A stretch of DNA of 8,063 bases from Pseudomonadota bacterium (GTDB taxonomy: Bacteria > Pseudomonadota > Alphaproteobacteria > Rhizobiales > Devosiaceae): the NCBI GenBank assembly GCA_023390785.1, contig JAEWCE010000093.1, forward strand, positions 1 to 8,063. Reading direction: 5' to 3'. The stretch's first letter is position 1. Each line of letters starts with the position of its first letter. Both the position numbers and the translations under genes were made by a program. Positions 1 to 6,580 of this stretch are shown one piece after another. The notes under the pieces are model-generated. The model was not told where the DNA came from, did not search any database, and worked only from the letters and a program-made list of their open reading frames with translations.

Positions 1-39
1 GCCGCGCTCATCACCGTCGAGGTTCGCGCGCTGGACGGG

Positions 40-1134
40 TCAGGCCGCCTGGTAGCTGGCGGTGAAATAGAGCGTCGAGCTGTTGGTGAAGTTCGCATTG
101 GTGAGCCCGGTGGCGGCGCCGTTGGCCGACTGGTAGAGCGACACCTTGCTGCCGTTCGGCCCGATCAGTCCGAGCACGGTGCCGCTGACGCCAGAAAAGC
201 CGCCGGCATAGCCGACGGCGATCGAGCCATAGATGCCGTCGTTGAGCGAGACGAAGGGCAAGCCGGCGATCGCCGCCGGCCCGGTCGCGCTCCCCTTGCT
301 CGTGAGCGTCAGCAGACCGGTGACCGTGACCAGGTTGCCGACCTTGGTATAGCGGCCGAGGCAAAGGGAGCCGTAGGTGACGCCGGTCGAAGCGCCGCCA
401 AAGGTCACCGCAAGGGTCCACAGGCCCTCCCTGTAGTCGTCGAGCGTGTTGGCACCGGCAGAGGGATTGGGGGTGGCCGGGAAGGCGAGCTGGCCGGCCG
501 GCAAGGCGACCACGCCCGAGCCTGGGGCCACGGTGAGTGCCTCGGTCCAGCTGCTGCCGTCGGGCGAGACCTTGAAATGCAGGGCATCGTCACCGACGAG
601 ACCGATCTCGGCGCGGCCGGAGCCGTTGTCGGCAAAGACGATGCTGGCAGTGTCGGCGGCACTCGCCTTGTCGAGCGTCAGCCGATGGCCGGCGCCGTCA
701 TGGGTGAAGAGGCTGCCGTCGGCTGCGAGCGCCAGTCGGTTGCTGAGGTCGGCGTCGGTGTTGATGCCGAACCGGTCGAGCCCGGCGCCGCCGGTGAAAG
801 CAAAGCCCGACCAGGCTCCGGCGCTGCAGATGGCGATCTCGCCGGCATCGAGCACATAGGCCAGCCAGCCATCGGCGGGAATTACAAAGCTCCAGCTGCC
901 ATCGCGCCAGAGGGCGAGGCGGCCGTCCCTGCCGGCCCAGGCGCCGCTGGCCGCGGGCGCGACGATGTAGGCGTCGCCCTCGGCCGGGCTCGACGGCGGC
1001 GCGGCGGTGGTGCGGCTCAGAACGGCCGGCTGTACGAGCTGGTCGAGCAGCGCCATTGCGGCATTGTAGGTCACTTGCTTTTGCGCCTGCTGCGGGGCGA
1101 TGTATGGCAGCGAGAGGCGGGCAGTCGTCGACAT
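40..1134 (-). CDS. DUF2793 domain protein with phage tail-fibre-like C-terminal domain
   Basis: The 364-residue protein has three parts. Residues about 7-110 match DUF2793 as I know it: the opening LPYIAPQQAQKQVTYNAAM (9-27), then a GDAYIV and GWLAYVLDAGEIAI pattern. Residues about 111-231 form a linker-like segment (GINTDADLSNRLAL, GHRLTLDKASAADTASIVF, KVSPDGSSWTEAL) that is common in alphaproteobacterial prophage and gene-transfer-agent-like tail proteins. Residues 232-364 start DDYREGLWTLAVTFGGAS and carry RYTKVGNLVTVTG and TSKGSATGPAAIAGLPF, a C-terminal module widespread in tailed-phage fibre proteins. There is no signal peptide or membrane helix. The start is supported by GGAGAA five bases before the ATG. 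The likely role is a structural or host-contact part of a phage tail or tail-derived particle. The function is inferred from family resemblance only. No other phage gene is visible in the window, so it may be the edge of a prophage lying to the left or a solitary remnant. Confidence 0.85.
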   Translation of the reverse strand: MSTTARLSLPYIAPQQAQKQVTYNAAMALLDQLVQPAVLSRTTAAPPSSPAEGDAYIVAPAASGAWAGRDGRLALWRDGSWSFVIPADGWLAYVLDAGEIAICSAGAWSGFAFTGGAGLDRFGINTDADLSNRLALAADGSLFTHDGAGHRLTLDKASAADTASIVFADNGSGRAEIGLVGDDALHFKVSPDGSSWTEALTVAPGSGVVALPAGQLAFPATPNPSAGANTLDDYREGLWTLAVTFGGASTGVTYGSLCLGRYTKVGNLVTVTGLLTLTSKGSATGPAAIAGLPFVSLNDGIYGSIAVGYAGGFSGVSGTVLGLIGPNGSKVSLYQSANGAATGLTNANFTNSSTLYFTASYQAA

Positions 1135-1166
1135 CGAGGTTCTCCGAACCGTTGGCGTTGCCCGCT

Positions 1167-1172
1167 ATTGTA
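1167..1172 (-). promoter_or_regulatory. candidate -10 element for the DUF2793 gene
   Basis: Read on the minus strand, TACAAT lies 32 bases before the start codon of the DUF2793 gene, in the 86-base divergent gap shared with the PLP-enzyme gene. This fits a short leader that contains the GGAGAA ribosome site. I see no good TTGACA-like box 16-18 bases further upstream, so the call rests on the -10 hexamer alone. Confidence 0.22.
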
Positions 1173-1220
1173 CGAGCCCCCCAAGGACCGGGGATAAGTG
1201 TGCCGCGGGAGGCCCAGCCA

Positions 1221-2282
1221 ATGACCACGATCGACGACCTCGAAACGCCCTGCGTGGTGATCGATCTCGAGCGGGTCGAAGCCAATCTGAAGCGGGCGCA
1301 GGCACATGCCGACGCCAATGGCTATGCGCTGCGTCCCCACATCAAAACGCACAAGCTGCCGCGCCTCGCCAAGCGCGCTCTGGCGCTCGGCGCCGTCGGC
1401 ATCACGGTGCAGAAGCTGGGCGAGGCGGAGGTGATGGCCGATGCAGGACTCGACGACATCTTCCTGCCCTACAATCTGATCGGCGACAAAAAGCTGAGGC
1501 GCCTCAAGGCATTGAACGAGCGGATCACGATCCGGGTGACGGCCGACAGTCCCGATACCGTGGCGGGCTACGGGGCGGCTTTCGCGGCGGCGGGAAGCAA
1601 GCCGCTGACCGTGCTGATCGAATGCGACACCGGCGGCGGGCGCTGCGGCGTGCAGTCCCCGGCGCAGGCGCTGGCGCTCGCCCGGCAGATCGCGCTGGCG
1701 CCCGGGCTGCGGTTCGGCGGGCTGATGACCTACCCGCCGCGCGGCGAGGCGGCGGCCGCCGACCGCTGGCTCGGCGAGGCCAAAACACTGCTCGAGGCGG
1801 CGGGGATAGACGTGCCGGTGGTGACCTCCGGCAACAGCCCGGACATGTGGCATACGGGCGACTCGGTGGTCACCGAGCGGCGGCCCGGCACCTATATCTA
1901 TTTCGACCGCAGCCAGGTCGGGTTCGGCGCCGCGAGCTTTGCCGATTGCGCCCTGACGGTGCTCACCACGGTGGTATCGCGGCCGACGGCGACGCGCGTC
2001 GTCGTCGACGCCGGCTCCAAGTCGCTGAGCAGCGACCTGTTGGGCCAGACCGGGCATGGCGCGGTGCAGGGGCACGAGGACGTGGTGGTGACGGCGCTGT
2101 CTGAAGAACATGGCGTGATCGAGCTTGCCGCAGCCTCGGACTGGCCGCGCGTCGGCGAGCGATTGAGGATCATCCCCAACCACGCCTGCGTCGTCTCCAA
2201 CCTCTTCGATGAGGTGCAATTGCTGGCCGCGGATGGCACAATCGAGGCCGTGCCGGTCGCGGCGCGCGGCCGCGTCGATTGA
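1221..2282 (+). CDS. PLP-dependent D-serine dehydratase / D-threonine aldolase-family enzyme (DSD1-like)
   Basis: The 353-residue protein matches the fold-type III (alanine-racemase-like barrel) family that contains eukaryotic D-serine dehydratase, D-threonine aldolase and D-3-hydroxyaspartate aldolase. The N-terminus has the family signature LETPCVVIDLERVEAN (7-22) and then RPHIKTHK (38-45), in which K42 is the expected Schiff-base lysine for pyridoxal phosphate. Other family segments are ECDTGGGRCGV, TSGNSPDMWHTGD, RPGTYIYFD and VVDAGSKSLSSD. Near the C-terminus, PNHACVVSNLFDEV places a His-x-Cys pair at H321/C323, the position of the metal site. His-x-Cys is the zinc pair of D-serine dehydratases, whereas characterised D-threonine aldolases have His-x-Asp. 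The likely reaction is cytoplasmic breakdown of a D-beta-hydroxy amino acid, by dehydration or aldol cleavage; the substrate cannot be fixed from sequence. The ATG at 1221 is chosen because GGGAGG sits eight bases upstream and the family's N-terminus begins there. Upstream in-frame sequence is not family-like. Confidence 0.9.
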   Translation: MTTIDDLETPCVVIDLERVEANLKRAQAHADANGYALRPHIKTHKLPRLAKRALALGAVGITVQKLGEAEVMADAGLDDIFLPYNLIGDKKLRRLKALNERITIRVTADSPDTVAGYGAAFAAAGSKPLTVLIECDTGGGRCGVQSPAQALALARQIALAPGLRFGGLMTYPPRGEAAAADRWLGEAKTLLEAAGIDVPVVTSGNSPDMWHTGDSVVTERRPGTYIYFDRSQVGFGAASFADCALTVLTTVVSRPTATRVVVDAGSKSLSSDLLGQTGHGAVQGHEDVVVTALSEEHGVIELAAASDWPRVGERLRIIPNHACVVSNLFDEVQLLAADGTIEAVPVAARGRVD

Positions 2283-2352
2283 CCGATCGGCGTGAAACGA
2301 ACAGTCAAAATAACTCAATCTTTACGGCGCGAGCCTACCGTGTAAGCCAGAA

Positions 2353-2375
2353 AAACCGCGGAATTCCGGCGGTTT
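2353..2375 (+). promoter_or_regulatory. hairpin in the leader of the FIST gene, touching its ribosome site
   Basis: A perfect seven-base inverted repeat, AAACCGC (2353-2359) and GCGGTTT (2369-2375), encloses a nine-base loop, GGAATTCCG, that is itself largely palindromic. The right arm ends directly against the ribosome site GGAAGGAA (2376-2383), four bases before the ATG at 2388. It could be an RNA hairpin that modulates translation or an operator for a DNA-binding protein. It is unlikely to be a terminator for the upstream gene, because only TTTGG follows the stem. The structure is visible; its function is inference. Confidence 0.4.
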
Positions 2376-2387
2376 GGAAGGAACCGG

Positions 2388-3542
2388 ATGCGCGCATCCC
2401 AGCTCTACTGGAAAGATCTCGAGGGTTGGCTCGACGATTCCGAGCAGCCGGTGCACGCTGATCTGGTGCTGTATTTCGGCTCACGGCAGATGCTTGCCGA
2501 GGACGCGCATTATACTGCCCTGAGGTCCCGCTTCCCCCACGCCAATATTCTGGGCTGCTCCACCGGGGGACAGATGACCCCGGGCGATGTGAACGACCAG
2601 ATGCTGACCGCCCTGGCGCTCGATTTTGCGCAGACGCCCCTGCGGCTCGCCAGCGCCGAGGTGAGCGATCCGCAACACTCGCGCGCCGCGGGCGAGGCAC
2701 TCGGCCGGCAATTGGCGGCGCCGGATCTCGCGGGCCTGTTCATCCTGTCGGACGGACTCAACGTCAACGGCAGCGCCCTGGTCGAGGGCATCGTCGAGGC
2801 GGTAGGACCGGCGGTGCCGGTCAGCGGCGGACTCGCTGGCGACGGCGCAACGTTCGCGCAGACGCTGGTCGGCTGTAACGGCCGTCCGGCAAGCCATGTG
2901 GTGGCCGCGGCGGGGTTCTATGGAACGGCGATCCAGTTTGGCCATGGCAGCGCCGGCGGCTGGGATGTGTTCGGGCCGAAGCGGCGGATCAGCAAGGCGC
3001 AGGGCAATCTGCTGCTCGAGGTCGACGGCAAGCCGGCGCTGGACCTCTACAAGCTCTATCTGGGCCCCGAGGAAAGCCGCAGGCTGCCGGGTTCGGCGCT
3101 GCTGTTTCCAATGCGCATCTCCGACCCCCGCCACCCCGACCGCACGATGGTGCGCACGGTGCTGGCTGTCGACAACGAGGCCGGCTCGATGACCTTTGCC
3201 GGCGACATGCCGGAAGGCTGGACGGCGCAGCTCATGCGCGGGAGTTTCGGACGGCTTTGCGCCGGCGCAGCGGAGGCGACACATCGGGCCGCCACGGCGC
3301 TGGACGCAAAAGCAGAGGCTGGCGACAGCGCCGCGATCCTCGTTTCGTGCATCGGCCGCCGGCTGCTGATGGGCCAGCGCATCGAGGAGGAGATCGAGGC
3401 GGCGACGGCCGAGCTGCCGGCCGATTGCCGGCCGGTGGGCTTTTACTCCTATGGCGAGATCGCGCCGCATGCCGGCTCGGGGGCGTGCCAGCTCCACAAC
3501 CAGACCATGACCGTGACGCTGCTGCGCGAGCGGGCCGCCTGA
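2388..3542 (+). CDS. FIST-domain sensor protein (FIST_N + FIST_C), NosP-like candidate
   Basis: The 384-residue soluble protein has the full two-part FIST architecture. The N-terminal FIST domain (about 25-225) shows GCSTGGQM (56-63), LSDGLNVNGS (120-129) and SGGLAGDG (146-153). The FIST_C domain (about 226-378) shows LPGSALLFPM, DRTMVRTVLAVD, MTFAGDMPEGW, VSCIGRRLLMGQR, GFYSYGEIAP (351-360) and LHNQTMTV (369-376), all typical of the family. There is no signal peptide or membrane helix. FIST domains are regarded as small-ligand sensors; some members (NosP) bind haem and sense nitric oxide, while amino acids were proposed as ligands for others. Which applies here is not determined. The start is supported by GGAAGGAA just upstream. 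The stop codon is followed after one base by the GTG of a GGDEF-EAL gene, so the protein very probably reports its ligand to that c-di-GMP enzyme. It is full length, with no sign of damage. Confidence 0.93.
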   Translation: MRASQLYWKDLEGWLDDSEQPVHADLVLYFGSRQMLAEDAHYTALRSRFPHANILGCSTGGQMTPGDVNDQMLTALALDFAQTPLRLASAEVSDPQHSRAAGEALGRQLAAPDLAGLFILSDGLNVNGSALVEGIVEAVGPAVPVSGGLAGDGATFAQTLVGCNGRPASHVVAAAGFYGTAIQFGHGSAGGWDVFGPKRRISKAQGNLLLEVDGKPALDLYKLYLGPEESRRLPGSALLFPMRISDPRHPDRTMVRTVLAVDNEAGSMTFAGDMPEGWTAQLMRGSFGRLCAGAAEATHRAATALDAKAEAGDSAAILVSCIGRRLLMGQRIEEEIEAATAELPADCRPVGFYSYGEIAPHAGSGACQLHNQTMTVTLLRERAA

Positions 3543-3543
3543 G

Positions 3544-5475
3544 GTGCACAAGCTTCTCGCCCGGCAGCTCGACAAGGCCCGCCTGCCCGAGGGCGGCGTC
3601 GACCTCGCGCGCTTCACCGAGCTGGTGGCGCTGGCCTATGAGGAGGCCGAGCACGACCGCGAGCGCACCGACCGGTCGATGACGCTGATGGTCGAGGAGC
3701 TGGAGGCGTTCCAGAAAGGCCTCGAACTCAAGATCCGGCAGCGGACCGCCGAATTGCGCGATAGCCGCCGGGCGCTGAAGCTGCAGAACAAGCGGATGGC
3801 GCTGGCCCTCGATTCCACCGGCTACGCCATCTCGATCTTCGACGGAGCGCGCCGGCTGGTCTATTGCAACAGCGCCTTCCTCGACCTCTACCATTTGCCG
3901 AAGCGGCTGGGGAAACCGGGCACGCCGTTTGTCGACATCGTGCGTGGGCGCATCGAAGCCAATTCCCATGTCGGGGACGACCCGGAGGCGTATTTCGCCG
4001 AGCGCACCCAGGGCGTGGACCGCAACCAGGTGTGGGTCGACGTACATCGGCTCAACAGCGGCGAGATGGTGTCGGTCAACCACCAGCCGCTGCCCGATGG
4101 CGGCTGGGTGGCGACGCACAAGGACATCACCGAATTCGCCCGGCTGCAGGAAGAGCTGGCGCACCGCGCTTATCATGACGCGCTGACGGGACTGCCCAAC
4201 CGGCACATGCTGCAGCAGCGACTGGCCGAATGCGTGCAGCAGGCGGACGGGCTCGGCAGCTTCGCCCTGCTGCTGGTCGACCTCGATGGCTTCAAATCGA
4301 TCAACGACACCCTCGGCCATGCCGCCGGCGACGCGGTGCTGCGCGAAGTGGCGCGGCGGCTCGAGGTCACGGCCGGCATCACCTGCATGGCAGCGCGCAT
4401 GGGCGGCGACGAATTCGCAGTGGTGATGGACGTGGGCGCGGTGGCGCGCGACGCGCACCGGCTGGCCGTAGCCCTGACCGATGTCGGGCGGGTGCCGTTC
4501 ATCGTCGACGGACAGGAGGCCGACATCGCGTTTTCGGTTGGCGTGGCGGTGGCGCCGGGAGACGGCACCACCCCCGACGAGCTGCTGAAGAACGCCGACC
4601 TTGCGCTCTATGCCGCCAAGGGGGAGCGCCGCGGCAGCTACCGCTTCTTCGAGCCGGCCATGGACAAGGCGCTGCGCGACCGCCGGCGGCTGGAACGCGA
4701 CCTTGCCGCCGCACTCGAGCGCGGCGAGTTCGAGCTCTTCTACCAGCCGATCCTCAACCTCAGGCGGCAGGCATTCTCAGGCTTCGAGGCGCTGCTGCGC
4801 TGGCGTCATCCGGAGGATGGGCTGATTTCGCCGGCGCAATTCGTGCCGGTGGCGGAGGAGACGGGGCTGATCGTGCCGATCGGTGAATGGGTGTTACGGC
4901 AGGCGATCGCCGAGGCCGCCACCTGGCCGGCAGGGCTGCGGGTCGCCATCAACGTATCGTCGGTGCAGTTCCAGCGCGGCAACGTGGTGGCGACGATCAT
5001 GAATGCGCTTGGCGCCTCGAGCCTCAGCCCGGAGCGGGTGGAAATCGAGATCACCGAATCGGTGTTCTTCGAAAACAGCGCCGAGAATCTCGATGCGCTG
5101 CGGCAGCTGCATGCGCTCGGCCTGAAGATCGCGCTCGACGATTTCGGCACGGGATTTTCAGCGCTGAGCTATCTACTCAAATATCCGTTCGACAAGATCA
5201 AGATCGACGGCGGTTTCGTGCGTGCCATCGACAATGCCGCCGGGGCGCAGACCATCGTGCGCGCCATTGCCGAGATCGGCCATGGCATGGGCATCGTCAC
5301 CACCGCCGAGGGCGTCGAGACGGCGGCGCAATTGCGCAATATCCACGCCGCTGGCTACACCGAGGCGCAGGGCTACCTCATCGCCCGCCCGTTGCCGGTT
5401 GGCCTGGTGCACAAGCTGCTCGCCGGCGAGGATGACGCGATGCCGTATCCACCGATGGAGCGGATGACGGGGTAG
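3544..5475 (+). CDS. PAS-GGDEF-EAL protein: c-di-GMP cyclase/phosphodiesterase
   Basis: The 643-residue cytoplasmic protein has these parts: a short alpha-helical segment (1-45) of a kind seen on signalling proteins encoded next to FIST genes; a probable coiled coil (about 46-88); a PAS domain (about 89-197, ending THKDITE); GGDEF (about 207-370); and EAL (about 384-630). The cyclase site looks intact: metal residue D246 in VDLDGF, N254/D255, and RMGGDEF with GGDEF at 287-291. The inhibitory RxxD site is absent (G-I-T-C at 278-281). The EAL domain keeps E415 of EALLRW, N470 of INVS, E502 and E505 of EIEITE, D532/D533 of DDFGTG, K553 of DKIKID and E589 of EGVET, so phosphodiesterase activity is expected. 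The GTG start, one base after the FIST stop and without a strong ribosome site, suggests translational coupling. It is preferred over ATG at 3679 because that would remove the N-terminal segment. No transmembrane helix is present, so input probably comes from FIST and PAS. The net direction of activity cannot be told from sequence. Confidence 0.94.
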   Translation: MHKLLARQLDKARLPEGGVDLARFTELVALAYEEAEHDRERTDRSMTLMVEELEAFQKGLELKIRQRTAELRDSRRALKLQNKRMALALDSTGYAISIFDGARRLVYCNSAFLDLYHLPKRLGKPGTPFVDIVRGRIEANSHVGDDPEAYFAERTQGVDRNQVWVDVHRLNSGEMVSVNHQPLPDGGWVATHKDITEFARLQEELAHRAYHDALTGLPNRHMLQQRLAECVQQADGLGSFALLLVDLDGFKSINDTLGHAAGDAVLREVARRLEVTAGITCMAARMGGDEFAVVMDVGAVARDAHRLAVALTDVGRVPFIVDGQEADIAFSVGVAVAPGDGTTPDELLKNADLALYAAKGERRGSYRFFEPAMDKALRDRRRLERDLAAALERGEFELFYQPILNLRRQAFSGFEALLRWRHPEDGLISPAQFVPVAEETGLIVPIGEWVLRQAIAEAATWPAGLRVAINVSSVQFQRGNVVATIMNALGASSLSPERVEIEITESVFFENSAENLDALRQLHALGLKIALDDFGTGFSALSYLLKYPFDKIKIDGGFVRAIDNAAGAQTIVRAIAEIGHGMGIVTTAEGVETAAQLRNIHAAGYTEAQGYLIARPLPVGLVHKLLAGEDDAMPYPPMERMTG

Positions 5476-5504
5476 GCTGGAGCCGGCATCGCGATAGTCA
5501 TGAA

Positions 5505-5528
5505 AAAGGCGGGCCGGAGCCCGCCTTT
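5505..5528. terminator. bidirectional rho-independent terminator between convergent units
   Basis: AAAGGCGGGC (5505-5514) and GCCCGCCTTT (5519-5528) form a perfect ten-pair stem with a CGGA loop. Read on the minus strand, the stem runs into TTTTT (complement of 5503-5507), 11 bases past the stop of the 29-residue membrane protein. Read on the plus strand, it is followed by TTTGTCT, 29 bases past the GGDEF-EAL stop. The T run is stronger on the minus strand, so it should work best for the membrane operon while also closing the FIST/c-di-GMP unit. Confidence 0.85.
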
Positions 5529-5538
5529 GTCTGCCCAT

Positions 5539-5628
5539 TCAGTGGTGGATGAACAGCATGATGATGATGATCAGCCAGATAGGGACACCGAGCAGCCAGA
5601 GCAGAATTCCGGCACCAAGATTGCGCAT
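5539..5628 (-). CDS. 29-residue single-helix membrane microprotein
   Basis: This short gene encodes a peptide starting MRNLGAGILLWLLGVP and continuing with WLIIIIMLFIHH before a TGA. Nearly the whole length is one hydrophobic helix, with a positive N-terminus (R2) and two terminal histidines. The ribosome site GAGGAG lies about eight bases before the ATG, and the gene starts only 12 bases after the stop of the 308-residue membrane protein. It is therefore the last gene of a three-gene unit, followed 11 bases later by a strong terminator. The WLLG-x-P-x-W-x-I-I-I pattern resembles tiny hypothetical proteins I recall from Hyphomicrobiales, but I know of no assigned function. It may be a subunit or stabiliser of the neighbouring membrane protein, or a stress-related microprotein; both are inference. 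Confidence 0.72.
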   Translation of the reverse strand: MRNLGAGILLWLLGVPIWLIIIIMLFIHH

Positions 5629-5640
5629 ATCCGATCCTCC

Positions 5641-6567
5641 TCAGTAGCGGCCGAAGATGGCGGCGAATTCAGTGCCTTCGTCGCGGTGGCGGCCGCCCTT
5701 CATGGCGGCCCAGTAGGCGCCGACCGCGCTGAGCAGCGACGACGCAGCGGTAAGGAAGGCCGCCAGCACGGCGGTCTTGCGCGCCGCCTCGGCCGCGTCG
5801 GCCGCCTTGGCCTTGGCATCGTCCACCGCCTTCAGCACCTGATCGACGCGAGCCTTGGCCTGATCGTCGGGCAGGCCGGTCGATTGCGAAACGAGCTGGC
5901 CGAGATAGGCCTTGTCGTCGTCGCTGACGCTGCCCGAAACCGCACTGGCCGCAAGGATACGGCCGGCCTCGCCGCGGGCGTTGGCGACGGTGTCCCCCTG
6001 CGGTGGGGTGGCGCCGGCAGGGAGCCGGAAGAGCTGGTCGGTGAAGTAGGCGTTGGGATCGAGCGCGTTCGCCGCGTTTGGATTGGCGGCAGCACCCTGG
6101 GCGACGTTGGACGCAGCCGTGGTGGCCGTGCCGACCGCGTTGCCGATGGCAGTGACAGCCGCGCCGACGCCACCGACAGCGATGATGGCGCCAACCACCA
6201 AGGCCCCGGCCCAGACCAGGAGGCCATGGGCGCCGTCGCGAACATCGCTTTCGTGCTCGGTGGCATCGTGGAAGCGCCGACGCATGCGGCCGGTGAGATA
6301 GCCGCCGGCCATGAAGCTCGAGATCTGCACCCAGAGCAGCCAGCTCGCCGCCGCAATACCGACCCAGATCGGGGAAACGCCGGTAAAGCTGTGGAAATTG
6401 GTAAAGCTCAGGCCGACCGCCGAGCCGAAGGTCAGGAGCAGCAGCGAGATCGCCGAAGCGAGCACGATGCCGCCGATGACGGCGGGCCAGTCGATATAGG
6501 AATGGTGTTCTCTTATGCCGCCAGCGGCAGGCGCCGCGGCGATGACGACGTCATGTTCGATGGTCAT
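5641..6567 (-). CDS. four-helix integral membrane protein of unknown function
   Basis: The 308-residue protein has predicted helices at about 28-53, 66-92, 113-140 and 265-289. A cytoplasmic-looking basic patch, GRMRRRFHD, follows helix 2. Helix 3 is preceded by DVRDGAHGLLVWAGA, which resembles a motif in a broad group of alphaproteobacterial membrane proteins sometimes loosely labelled PhnA-like; that recollection is not a functional assignment. Between helices 3 and 4 lies a soluble Ala/Asp-rich segment of about 120 residues. It includes a low-complexity NPNAANALDPNAYF stretch and a charged helix (VDQVLKAVDDAKAKAADAAEAARK) that may form a coiled coil. There is no cleavable signal peptide and no enzyme motif. 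GAGGAC upstream of the ATG supports the start. It sits between two microprotein genes with gaps of 13 and 12 bases, so the three are almost certainly co-transcribed. The function is unknown. Confidence 0.85.
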   Translation of the reverse strand: MTIEHDVVIAAAPAAGGIREHHSYIDWPAVIGGIVLASAISLLLLTFGSAVGLSFTNFHSFTGVSPIWVGIAAASWLLWVQISSFMAGGYLTGRMRRRFHDATEHESDVRDGAHGLLVWAGALVVGAIIAVGGVGAAVTAIGNAVGTATTAASNVAQGAAANPNAANALDPNAYFTDQLFRLPAGATPPQGDTVANARGEAGRILAASAVSGSVSDDDKAYLGQLVSQSTGLPDDQAKARVDQVLKAVDDAKAKAADAAEAARKTAVLAAFLTAASSLLSAVGAYWAAMKGGRHRDEGTEFAAIFGRY

Positions 6568-6580
6568 CGTCCGTCCTCGC

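Noticed and set aside
1..39. Possible minus-strand ATG at 11 beginning a gene to the left of the DUF2793 stop
   Set aside because: Only four codons are visible and the ribosome site is unconvincing, so nothing can be supported.
1071..2318. Long minus-strand open frame opposite the PLP-enzyme gene
   Set aside because: The plus frame encodes a clear enzyme with family motifs. The reverse frame is Arg/His/Gly-rich without domains, a usual shadow in GC-rich DNA.
2380..2384. GGAAC read as an EcfG -35 box before the FIST gene
   Set aside because: It overlaps the ribosome site GGAAGGAA, and a promoter here would start transcription inside the coding sequence.
2481..4458. Two overlapping minus-strand open frames (2481-3617 and 3232-4458) opposite the FIST and GGDEF-EAL genes
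   Set aside because: They are antisense to well-supported domains, are Arg/Gln/His-rich and lack family motifs or ribosome sites that would argue for translation.
5555..5572. ATGATGATGATGAT run that looks like a simple repeat
   Set aside because: It is the complement of consecutive isoleucine codons in the 29-residue membrane microprotein and needs no separate explanation.
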